NCBI GenBank assembly: GCA_013397935.1
Contig: VZRN01002231.1
Location: forward strand, 1,693,618 to 1,757,617
Direction: 5' to 3'
Length of the DNA: 64,000 nt
DNA from: Dasyornis broadbenti
Taxonomy: Eukaryota; Chordata; Aves; Passeriformes; Dasyornithidae
Position 1 is the first letter of the stretch, and each line of letters starts with the position of its first letter. The translations under genes and the position numbers were made by a program. Under the pieces are notes generated by a model that saw only the letters and a list, made by a program, of their open reading frames with translations, was not told the DNA's origin and searched no databases. This document shows positions 1 through 12,300 of this stretch, piece by piece.

Positions 1-206
1 AGGGCCAAACTACCTGGAATTTCCCTACACTGGAATGGATCATGCTGGAGTTTGTGTGTTAGATAACCTGTGCAGCTGGAGGTGCTAAAAGTTGATGCTG
101 TGTAGCTCTTGTGCAAAATTCCAAATTATTTATGAAGTTCCTAGTTCAGAGTGTACAGTTCTGCTCTTGAACGGTGGTCAGGTTTTTTTCTTTTGTTGCG
201 TTTCAG
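1..206 (+). other. MTA1: 3' end of an upstream MTA1 intron
   Basis: This precedes the first coding exon in the window and ends in a T-rich tract with acceptor TTTCAG at 201-206. The exons encoding the initiator methionine and the start of the BAH domain are further upstream and not visible. Confidence 0.85.
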
Positions 207-300
207 ACTGCCAATGGAAACGTGGAAGCGAAGGTGGTGTGTTTCTACAGGAGAAGAGACATCTCAAGCACACTTATTGTATTGGCAGACAAACATGCAA
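207..300 (+). CDS. MTA1: MTA1 exon: BAH domain, N-terminal part
   Basis: It encodes TANGNVEAKVVCF and continues to ADKHA, a near-identical match to the human BAH-domain segment (isoleucine/valine and similar changes only). The BAH domain of MTA proteins contributes to chromatin association. The acceptor is TTTCAG and the donor GTAAGC at 301. It starts in phase 0 and ends one base into a codon (A), 94 nt in all. The downstream frame requires a partner exon beginning with two bases of a codon, which the exon at 7779 supplies. Confidence 0.95.
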
Positions 301-3300
301 GTAAGCTGGTTTGTGTTCAAATGAAATTGCGTCTGCACAAAATTGTCAAACTTGGGTACAACTTTGATATTTCAAGTAGCAGTGTTACTATGCTTAAATG
401 TGTTTTTTCTGTAGTCATTTTTAGCAATTTGCATTACTTATTTGGCTGACTTTCCTCTGTCTTTCTATGTGACCTCTACTTTTTACTTTTTTTATTTTTT
501 CCCCCTTTCCTTAAACCTTTTAATACCTCATTTGTATATGGTTTGCGTATGGTGGGAACAAGACAGAAGTTTTCAGCTAGGGCTGAGTAAAGACATCTTA
601 TTTGCTCCATGCAAATGAATTTTTTAATTTTTGGGGTGAGAGAAAGTATTCTCCATGTCTAATATTACTTCTCATGAATTATTTGATTTGGTTTGTATAT
701 TAAGAGAAACCTTCAAACATTATTTGAGTAAATCAAATAGACTGATCATAGGAAAGCAGCTTGAAACATGGCCAGCTTGAAACCTGACTAACAGGATTTC
801 TCTTTACATTTCAATATTAATAATATCTCTTGTAGTGACACAGCTTTTGTCTGAACATGTTCAGTAAATATATTTTAAAACCAGAGAATCTGAGAATCTC
901 CTATCACTATTTTGAATTTTTGAAGCCTTTTTGTTGGGAAAAGAAATGTCTGTGCTGAGAGAAGATTTGAAAATTAGAACTTTGAGTATTGTATTCATGT
1001 TCTGATTAAAAAACCCCATAAATCTAAACTATCCTTAAATGTGGCAGGTTGCTCATGCTACCTTACATTGGTCTCCATTGTGTGTATGCATTGTATAACT
1101 AATTTCTTGTTTGGTTTTTTTTTTTAAATACTTTACTGTTATTTTACAGAAGATGTTAGCTTATGTTGGCATATGCCCCTCTCCCAGGACAATCCAGAGG
1201 CATCTGAGACACCTGACTGAGTAGAGGTGGAAGCTGATTTCCAAACAAAAATTTGGTGTCACCATCCTATTTCAGTTATAGAAACAGTTTTAAAATAGAG
1301 CAACCTATTACATGGCATTGAGCACTTTATCTGAGGTGTTTCCAGCCTGTTTGACTCCATTCCAGTTGCCAGTGAGGATTAGACTTAGGTTTATTACACT
1401 TTACTCTGCCAGTTCAACATCCCTCTTGTCCCATCCTTGCAAGGGGATGGACACAATACTAATAAAACAGTTACCAAAACAGACACTTTGAAAGTTATAA
1501 AAAGACAAAGCAGATAGACTAACTGAATGGTTTTCCCTTGTAAACAATGGAGTGTCTGAGATATAGCTGTTCAGATTGTTTAAAATTTAGCAAAAAGCAT
1601 GGTCAGCCATATGAACCCTTGTAATTCAGGGCACATACATAAATGAGAGAGAAGCAATCAGATATGGGCATGTCAGAACTATGATTTAGCTGGCAAGCAT
1701 CACTGTCTTTTAATGTGCCTCTTGGTGTGTGTATCAATAGAGTGATCTGGGGATTGATTAAATAAGATACTCAGTTTTAGCAGTGAATATAATGGCTTGC
1801 TGTGTTCTCACTGCTCTAAAGCCACTGGAGAAAAGATGCAGCAAAACTAGTCCCTTACTGATAAATTTGAGTATTTTCTGTTGTAGATTTGAGTCTGTCC
1901 AAATAATCCCTGCATTGAAACCATACTTTAAAAAAAGGTCGTATGGCATTGAGAGGAGAGTTAGCTGTGTTACAGAATTGTGGTGGCAGGCAAAGCTTTT
2001 TTGAGATCTTTTCAGTGCAACAGTATTCATTTTATCTGAGAATCCTGAAGCTTAATAGGAGCTTCACCATAAACAACATGACTATGGATTCCTTCCTCTG
2101 TGTCTCACTTCACTAGGTTTAGTAAAGGACGCAGGTAGGAAGGGTTCACAGAAACACATATCTGAGACTGAAAATGTTTGAATCCACATAAATGCTCTTT
2201 GAACCTGCAAATGCTGATTTCTCTTTGTGATAAGAAATCTAAGTGGGTTTTTTAATGCAAACAAATAATTCATCGTTCACATGTGTTGTCTGAAAGATGG
2301 GAAAATTCTTGTATAGCAATCCTATTAATATAGCAACCAGAGACAACTGAGTCTGCCTCTTAGGGTAAATTTCATTAGTAACTAACATTTTCTCCGATAT
2401 GTTTCTTTCTGGTGCAGAATAAAATTGATACTGAATGACTTCCATTTATTTACATAGATATGCTGCTCTGTGGTTTCCATTCTTCATAAGAAGGGAGAGG
2501 AGAGTAAAATTAAGCTTTTTGGACAGCCATTAGTTCTTTACTCTGGAAAAAAAATCAATGTTCTGCATGATATAAAGAAATTAAATTTTGTAGATGCTAA
2601 GATTCTGGTACAGATATTCCACAATGTCACTGACTTTGAGTTCATTTCCATAGTCTCCTGTTGCCTCATTTTGATGCGTTTGCAGTAGATGTACGTATCT
2701 GCATCGCTGATCTTTTAACTGCCTTTGTTCAGCTGATTAATGGAGCTTTCTGACTGCAGACGTTTCTGGATTCACACAGTCTTCTGTTTAAGATCTCTTT
2801 ATTTCAGACCTACTGTTGAGATCAGTGCAGTAGGAGAGCTAAGTAATGGGGAGATATAGCCAGGATATGAATGGAAAAGTGATATAGATATTTTGTAATA
2901 TTTTTTACTCTTCCAATGAAGGAAGGAAAAAGATGTAATGGTGAAAGTAATGTTTTTAAGTTTTAAAAAAATAAATAAGCCACTTTAGCTTGGATGATCC
3001 ATGAGATATCTGAAACAGGCAAGTCTGAAATATCTTTTCTCTTAAGCCTGTATACGGAGAAATGGGTTGGAAGCACCTTATTCTGTAGCTGGTGATTATA
3101 AACTAGTAGTTGTGTATGTAACCTGATTCTTGGATTTGATCTGTGATCTTACTGTTTTTATCATAATATAAAGCTTGTTTGGGCTGTCCTATAAATCTTT
3201 CAGCCTTATGATGTCTTCCATACATTGTTAGTGCTTTTTATCATAAACCTCTTTAATCACTTCACAAATTATTGTAGGGAATTTCTCCAACTGTTTCTGA

Positions 3301-6300
3301 AATGAACTTGCTCTACCAGTAGGAAACTGTTTAAAGTTCTTGCCCAGAGACTTTGAAAATAAGGTTGCAGATAGGACTTGATGGAAGAGAAATGGGAAAA
3401 ATGCTTTACTTCTCAACTTACTGTTGGATGCTGTCACTATGTATTTTCTTTATATAATGTCTTACACAGTCTTTTGTAATTAAGTAAATATTTCCAACAA
3501 TGAGTGACCAGTTGGTAGCGGTTGGAGAACTGACTAGTTAGTGCTGGTTGGATTGGCAGATTCATGGCTGGTTTCATTAGGCGCTCTCTGGGTGCCAGGC
3601 ACGCATAACAGCTTGTTTTTGGAAGTGCCAAAGCTTCTGAAAATAAATGGTTGCATGATACCTGTGTGCTTAAACAGGTAGGGAATTTATTGAGAATTTT
3701 TTTTTTTTACAGTTTAGATGACACCAATCTAAATGAAGTTTGATAATAGCTTCACAAATTAGCTCTTTCTTTTTTTTCCATTTCCCATCTCCATTTTCTC
3801 CCAGCATCACACATGCAGATTTAAGAGGCGTCATATTCATGTATCCAGTAATGACGCTTTGACTCAGTTGCTTAGAGGAGGCAACTGTGGTTTTTCTCTG
3901 GGAGTGGTGCAGTGAGGGAAGGTATAAATGTCCAAAATAGCGTCTGTTTGCTACCTTTAATAGTGGCCATGGCTGCCAAAGATGACCACCAGAAATTTGT
4001 CGCAGGGATCCTAGTGGGATGTCTTGATAATGTGACAAACTCGTTCTGAAGTGTCAAGGTATAAGGATTTCTATCTGTTTAAACTTTGACCGTATTTTCT
4101 ATAGCTACGAATCAATGTCTTGTTTTTGGTAGAGAAAAAATAAGGCTTCAGCTTCATACAAGCAATTTGGAACTGAACCTGAAAGAAGGAACTTGGTGTT
4201 GTATTGTTAGTTTATTCAAATGCAGCATTTCTAGAATGTTCCTCCACGGTCCTTAGTTGAGCTGTTAAAGCAGCAAGAGTTGCAACTTCCTTTGCTGCCG
4301 AAGGAGCTGTTGTGCATGTCACCAGCACTGGTGTTACTGTGTTTCCCAGTGATTTGGGCCCACTTTTCTTTCTTTTTTCTTTGCATTATTTTGTTAGTTA
4401 AAACCATGCTAACTAATTCTTTTGTTGCTGCAGACTATTTCCCAAGCTGGTAAATCTTGTGTGCTCTCTAAACCTAATTTCTGTGTCTTGTTTACCTTCA
4501 TGCATTTCTGAATTCTGTCATGTAGCTACTTGTATGACACCCACAATGCAGAGAAAGGACTGGTGCTTTCTGCTTTTGATACTCCTAGAGAGCCCAATCT
4601 CATCTACAGCAAATTGCTATTCTTTCTAGTGTCTAGCAAATATTGATGTTTAATTTCACATCTCACACACCCAGTCATTTTAAATTACAATTACTACCTC
4701 TTGGGTTTCTCCTGCCAACTCAAAGTTTACTCTTTCTAATTATTTTCCCCATACATGTTAGTTTTCACACAAGTCTTGCTGTTTGTGCCCAATCTGCCTA
4801 TCTCCTGTTCCCAATATAAGTCTTCTTCAAGCTTAGTTAATGTGCTATTAATGATTCTGCCATTAAATATCAAATAATACTTAATCTAATACACTTCTTG
4901 CAGCATTCCACTGGCTACTGCTGCACAGCTGATATATTACTGTTTGTATTAAGATTAAATGTTTAGTTTCAAATCTGCACAAGCACATCTATCAAGCAGA
5001 GAGATTAATTTTGAAGTAAGGCTTTATGAGAGCACTTGAAGTCCCAATATACCGCGCCTCCTGTATTCCCATACCACTTATTCCACAGCATTGTAAAAAA
5101 TGCAGGCAAATCTTTCTGAAAAGATTTCTTTGATATTTTATAAATATATGTAGCTATTTTTTAAAGACCATGGTCCTTTTTTCTCAGAGGCCACCATTCT
5201 TTAGGGTGGAGTCTGCTTCAGTCTGAGTGGGAGGAGGTGTGCTGTAGGAAGGTGAAATACAGATGTGTCAGATAGACTTGGCCTGGAGCTGGGGCTGGGA
5301 CAGCCCCACTTGTGGTTCATAGTCTGACTTTAGCTTGTGCTGTCTGTGTGAGGTGGTGAGGGTTTAGAGGGGTGTGAGGTGGTACTGGTTAGTTTATGTC
5401 CAAGCAGCTTTTGCCTGACCTTAGTGAGGCAGAAAGGTTCCTGTCCTGGATCCAGTCTACTCTTCTCTCCTTCCCTTGGTTCTGAATGCATTTGTCAGGT
5501 TCATTTTTTTTCAGTGCTAAATCATGGCTCTGAAGAAGGGACAATGCTCATGCAGATTTGTTTGTTTGTTATTTCTTGGAATGTTCCTACCTCTGTCTGG
5601 GGGAGCTATGACAGTTTTACTGCTGTGAGTGGGGGAGTTGTTTGTTACCTGTACAAATGTCTGTCTGTTTTTAAGAAGCAGTGTGTTGTGCTTTTTGGTT
5701 TTGAAAGGCTGTTCATAGCAGAGCTGCCATAAGAACATATGTGCTCTCCTTCTATTTTATTACAGAAGCTGGACACATAAATAAAATACTACTTGGTAGG
5801 TGAGCCTACCTGAAGGGATGCAGTCCCTGGGATCAGCTCGGTTGTGCTGGGTGCTTTCATTTTGTCTGTAGATTTGATTGGCACATAGGGTTTGACATAT
5901 TTTTTAGAAAAATGTAATTTCTAAAAGCTGTAGGCTATCAAATATACTGAAGATACTAAATATTTTAGGTTGCTCCTTGTAGTATTTTCCTAGCATTACA
6001 CAGTGCACTACTGTCATTTCTAAAAGCTGCTGTAAGTGCAGGCATGAATTCCCTTTTCATTTGTGCATCCTTTGGTTTTCAGGCACCTGAGCTGGGAACT
6101 TGCTGACTTGTTTGTGGATTGCTGCTGGTATATTTACAGTGTAGGATAGAAGTCCCAGTATTAATTTTCAACTAAAACAGAATCCGCTTCAGTAAATAAA
6201 TTGCAGACCCATGAAACTGTGCAGCAAATGTAAATTTGGTGTTCTAGTTCCCAGGAAAATATTAAAACCTAAGTGCATGCTGCTGTATGGTTAACAGCTC

Positions 6301-9300
6301 ATGTGGTGTAGCAGCTATTGTATGTTGCAGTCTGGTTTAATTATGCTGCTCTTTTTTTCCTTCCTTGCTGGAGCTGCCTACCTGATGGGCAAATAAACTG
6401 CAGGTCTTTTTTTCAGGGCAGTAAAATCATGATAAATTGTGGGGAACCTGAAGGGTACATAATTTTTTGCCACTGCTTTTGGCATAATGGTGACCTATTT
6501 AAAACTGAATTCAATTTTAGTGTTTTATAAAATGGAGATCTCTCCTTTCTGTTTGCTTTATTTTTGGGATAACTATGGGGATTTTAGTTAACTAATCTTA
6601 AGGGTATGTAAATCATAACTGTGCCTATATGTGTTTCTGCCTAGAAATGTTTTTTGGCAACAACTGTTGAATTAAGCTGCAGGCACAAGTCTACTCTTTG
6701 AGAATAATGCTGCTGTAAAATTAGAGTTTTACAATTCATGCATGAGGCTTTACAGATCATTCTACTACAGTCTGGGAAACTTTTCTTGTGGTTTTGCAAA
6801 ATACAAGTAACTGCATTAATTTCTTAAAGAAGGAAAAGTCTGATCTCTTTTTTTCTCAGTCATTCATGGAAGATCTCTGGAATCTTTTTCTTTGAGTATT
6901 TTGCCTTTTATAGCTTCAACTGTCATAACTGGCAGGATACTTGTTAACGAATACAAACATACAATTTATTTCTTGAAAGAGAGATGCTTGGATTGTTCGG
7001 GATCAGTTGTGTATTGGTATGGGTGTAACTTCATGTATTTACTTTGGTGTATGTTTGAGAACTGGTTGCATGGAGATTGAATAGCTCCAGGGCAGAGATG
7101 GTGGATCCTGACTGCTGAAATGCAGGAGCGTTTATGTTGGATGTGTGTGGTGTGGTAGGGTAGGGCGGGTGGCAAGATTCGCCTCAGGCCCTTGGTTACC
7201 TTCCAGTTAATCTTGTGGCCGGGACCTGTTGGCTGTGGTTGGGGTGAGGAGAATACAAAACACCACTAATTGGATAAACTGCCCTTACCAGTGGGCATTG
7301 CCTGTAGAAGCTGTTGAAGCTGGGATGGGACTGTGTGATGTTCTGAAAGAGGAGCAGAGTTTAAGGTAACTGATGCCTGGCAAAGAGGAAAGACTTCACT
7401 TTGACTGCCTCACTCATCATGTGTCAGTTTCTACCTGATGAATCTGATGCACTGATGGTGCCCAAAAGTGACTCTTTCTCTCTCCAGAGCTTCTCTCTTG
7501 GTAGCAGATTTGTGTACCTTTCATCTTGGTGTGACCTGTGTATGCCTGAGATGATTTGATCTCAGCGGTGAATAAATACAATTCTTCACAGGCATCATTT
7601 CAAGGATCTGTACTAATTATGTAATTGTTCAGTTGGCTGAAATACGAGGATTCAGGTGAAGTTACATTTAATCTGATCAATGTTTATTATTTAGCAAAGG
7701 TTTTGGAGCAGGTTGTTCTGACTTGCTCAAAGTAAATACTTGCCCCATTCTTGATCAATTTGGTCTCTTTATGACTAGGAGAAATGGAAGAAGAGATGGA
7801 AAATCCAGAAATGGTTGATTTACCAGAGAAACAGAAGCATCAGCTCCGACATCGTGAGCTGTTTCTCTCACGACAGCTGGAATCTCTGCCAGCCACACAC
7901 ATCAGGTAATGACTGTTTTCTTCAATTTTATTCAAAAGTCATGTAGCATTGTTTTCAAGTACTCTTCAATGTAAGATTAAGTTCCGTGTACAACTTCAGT
8001 AATGCTATCTTGTGAATCACATGAGCATTTAAGATGTTTCTTTTATAATGTTGTGTTTCTCTTTATTTAGAGGCAAATGCAGCGTTACTCTGTTAAATGA
8101 GACAGAATCTCTTAAGTCGTATCTGGAACGGGAGGTAGGAACCATTTTATGCATTGTAAAGCTTGAACAGTTTATTCTGGCATGATTTAAGTTTGGTGCC
8201 TATTTGCAAGTTTTCTAAAAAGAGGGTAATTCTTTTGTTTCTACGTGTACTGGACATTGACAGTGGGAAGCTCTAGGCTCCGTACAATTTTCATTGTGCG
8301 TAAAACTTCGTGGATCATGGGGCCAGGCTCGTGTTTACATCCCTATGTGACAGTAAGCTGCCTCTCCTGTAAAGAGAACCCAACTAGCTCATCAGTATGG
8401 CAAGGCTGAGAGTTCGAACCTGGAGGATGATGCCATGGGAGATGCAGGAACTGTAGAGGAGGGATCAAACCAGCAAGCTGTGCTTCTCTATATTTGCTTT
8501 ATCCTGAAATCATACAGATTTATGTTAATATGCTTTAAGCTTGATCTTGCCTCGGATTTTTGAGGAGCTTAGTTCCCTGTTCTTTGAGTTCACTATTCAA
8601 AATACTTATCTGGAGTCCTTCATATGCCACCACAGACACTTAAATCCTTGAAAAAACTGCTTGTCAGGTGACATCTGACAGAAGTTTACCCAGTCTGTCT
8701 CTTTAAACGTATCTCACACCAAACACTTGAAAAATGAATTGTCTTGCACAGTTAATCACCCTTCAGAATATAAATATTGGAGTTTACTTCTTCAGGTATT
8801 TTGTGATTTAAAAAAATTCCTATTGTATTTTTTAAAAGTTCTATTTATATACCTTTAATTGTGGCTAGTCCTCTGGCTGCTAGCTGGGTTAGACAATCTT
8901 GGAATGTGTCAATATGTGAGATTTACTGGGGAGATTAACAAGGAATTTCAGGATATTATTATTTGAACACATCTGCAAGCAAATAATTTCCATCTTAAAA
9001 CATTAAATTGTTATACAAGAGAGGAAATCTTGTAAAAAACAGCAGGGTGATGGCCATTACTGGTCCTTAAGAAACAAGGAGAAAACAGGCAAGGAGCATG
9101 CTGTAGTCTCTCTCATAGCTGGCCTTTCTTTTTAAATGCTTTTGTAGCTTTCTTCAGTATTTATTTAAGAATAAGATTAGTTTTAATCTGATACTTTAGT
9201 TTAAGAGAATTTTAAACAAAGCAAAGGATTAAATAGTTGAGTTTCTCTTTGGAATGTGAAACCAAAAAATGTCGGGTCTGCTGAAGGCTGCCAAATGGCA

Positions 9301-12300
9301 GAGCATCAAACAAGGGATGTGGTATTCAGCAGTGCTTGTAACCAGCTAGCAGCCCAGGATATGCCAGTTTGAAAGCAAAAGTTAAATCAAACTGAATTTA
9401 TTTCACATTGTTTAGTACCCATCTTTTAAGTACTGTTTGTTCTCAGTTGCTCTCAACACATTTTTGTTATTACTGGTGTTACAGGTGTGTGTGCTGATAC
9501 TGAAGGGAGCTGCCTTCCTCTAATCATGCAATGCTCCATTGCAGATGTAGGCACAGAAAGAGAAAATTCCTTTTTTTTTTCATCCTTTTGAACTTTTAAA
9601 ATGCAAGATGGGTGATGTGGGTTATTTTTAAAACTGAGCAGGCACGTAGAGATTTCACAGAATGAGAGAGTTCCATGAATGTGTCCTGTCACTTAGCGTG
9701 GCATTTTGCTGTGGTGCAAACTAACTTGGACAGATGGTAAAGAAATTAAAAGCTCAGTAACAAATGTGCTTAGGTGGAGGGTGAAGAGATTAAGAAAAGG
9801 AGATAGTTGTTGCCCAGTGAGTTCCTAACACTAGATGGTATTGTTTTGAACTGTTACTTCTTTCCCCATGCCTCCTGTTCTTAATCCATCCTTTGCTTTC
9901 AAAATGTTTCAGGGTTGTTCCTTCTGTTTTTTCTAACATGGCTTTTGTCAATAAAGCCTAAGCAGTACTAGGGAATCTGGTATATGATTTCTTAAATATT
10001 ATGACCAGTAAGAGTAGGCTTTCAGCCCAAGGCTATCTGCCTTGAAGCAGTTTAAACATCCAGACAGAAATTTTTAGGGAGATAGTAAGCATAACAAAAT
10101 TACGTTTTTGTTATCTTTGTTCTCCTCCTCCACCCTCTCTCAGTCATCTTCCTCAGGAAGATTGCCTTGTTACATTTGGAAAGCAGGCTGAAGGGGACCA
10201 GCACTGACTTTTTTACTGTGCCTGGTAAAATTGGGTTTGTAGCAAGAGTGAGCAATAGGAAGAAAGAGAGGGGGAAAAAAAGCAACTGGAAAACCTGAAT
10301 TTTCTATATACACCTAATTCCCATGGAGATCAAGAGAAGGGCAGAGCCAATTATGGCAATAGCACTAGATTTCTCTATTCTGCAGGAAACTATTTTATAT
10401 GTACCATCTATTTTACTGCTCTGCCTTGATATATCCAGAGGCTTGTGTGAATTTGCCTGCTGAGCAGATGTCTGGCATATCTATTCCTTTTGGTACCCCC
10501 CTAAAAATAAAATGTTCTCTAGTTAAAATATATCAAATACATGAAAGTAAGTTTGCAAGCTGCAATGAAGTAACCATTATTTCTGTAGTGTACTTTCATT
10601 CTGAGCCTGTTTTCCTTTTCCAGTTTCTTGGTGACTTTGGTTCTTGGCTATAGCTATGGGTAGCTTAGGGGCTTGGGTAGGGAAGCTCTGAGCATATGTG
10701 TCTGTCTAACAGTTGAGAGAAGCAGAAAGTCATGATTCAATTTTAACTCTTGGCAGGTCATGGTAATTTTTTCTAAATGTGTTTTCTGGAATCTGAAGTT
10801 AAAAAAGAAAACCCGTTTCTTTCTTGACTGCTGCAAATCCAGCGTACACAGTTTTGACAGCACAAATGAGCATGGAGGATTTTGAAGAGCAGTGTTATTT
10901 TGTTGTGAACATCACTCTTGTGAAACCCGTGTGAAAAATTGTTCTCCTCACATACTGGTGGTCAGTAGTTCATACGTGCTTTGGAGTACACAAGAATCTG
11001 GTTTGTTTCTTAGTTTGCATTAGCACTAAGCCGACATTTATTAATGTTTTCAGCAATCCCACTCAGTTTGTAAGAATGAATCTCATATCTGTGAGGGAAG
11101 ATGGTAGTAGTACTGAATTACCTCTAGGGGTTGCAGTCTCTGCTGTATTCACCCTTGCGCCCCTAGACTTCCATCTTTTCTCTGTTGAGGAGGCTCTGGA
11201 TGGGGAGAAGAGACCAGAGGCTTTTCATTCTTTTGTTCGAGGTGATTGATTTGAGACAAAATTCGACAAGACATAAAAGGATGGCCTGAGACTAATAGAG
11301 ATTTGGTAGAGAAATTCATAGTGATAACCAATAAAAGAGAAGCGGTAGGGCATCTAACAGTCAAATATCATGGGAGAAAACCCCTTCACAATGTATGACT
11401 TTCTTTGGCCAAGAAAGACGGAAAAAATTGCCTGTGGAATTGGTCTTCTTTGGGGCCCACTGTGTTGTTACACTACAATGTGTTGCATATTTGCTGGGCA
11501 ACATACCTGAAAAGCATTCATGTTGCACTGCATATACTTTGTCTTACAGTCAGGTATTTTGGAGCTGGAACAACTTAAACACTGTATTTATAAGAGGGAA
11601 GCCTACGAGACAAAAGCTTTTCCTACGTTTTATTTCCACAATGATACATTTTCAAAATACTACAATATCTTGAGGTTTGAGTGTGTCAGGGAGCAGGAGA
11701 CCCAGATTTCTTACATAGCTGTAAAATAAGTGAATGTTTGTGTACTCTGAAGCTGCCTCCTGTCCATAGGTTGATGTAACTTGACCCTGGTGCCTGTGGG
11801 AGTAGGAATTTTTTTCAAAAGTATCATTTGTTTAGGATGCAATCAAATCCCCTCACCGCAAACCCAACTACAGACAACCTTTCCAGTTGAGGTTCAGTTC
11901 TCTTCCATAATTTTTGCCATGTTACTGTGGAAATTCACAGCACTTCTTTTTCTGGGGCTTTGTATGACAGATTGGGAGAGACTCTCTTTTCCTTTGCCAC
12001 CTCTTCATAAAGCTGAACAGGGCTTGAAACTCATGCTGGTTCTGTCCTAATTTTTGTGCATGCTGTTGACACATACAAATATAGGGAAAGGGAAAAATGA
12101 GGTGAGCATGAAATGAGAGGTATTTAAACAGGGTGCCTGCTAGTGCCACAGAAATAAGGGGAGAGGGAAAATAAGCCAGAAACTTGAGATGTGGAAAATG
12201 GCACACTGCACATCGTCTTTCTGTTCAGACACAATTCTCTTGCCTGGTGACCATGTGGACAGAGGTTACGAAAAGTCTGTTGCTCCAAGTCCTACTAGAG

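Noticed and set aside
4434..4449. Pseudo-exon of 16 nt with excellent branch site (TGCTAAC), acceptor GCTGCAG and donor GTAAAT in the first large intron
   Set aside because: Its length does not keep the frame. Inclusion runs into a stop shortly inside the next exon, and the peptide does not resemble the missing human insert. At most a poison exon; no evidence for use.
8385..8420. tRNA gene
   Set aside because: Box spacing is far too short and there is no acceptor or anticodon stem. Kept only as a tRNA-like motif pair.
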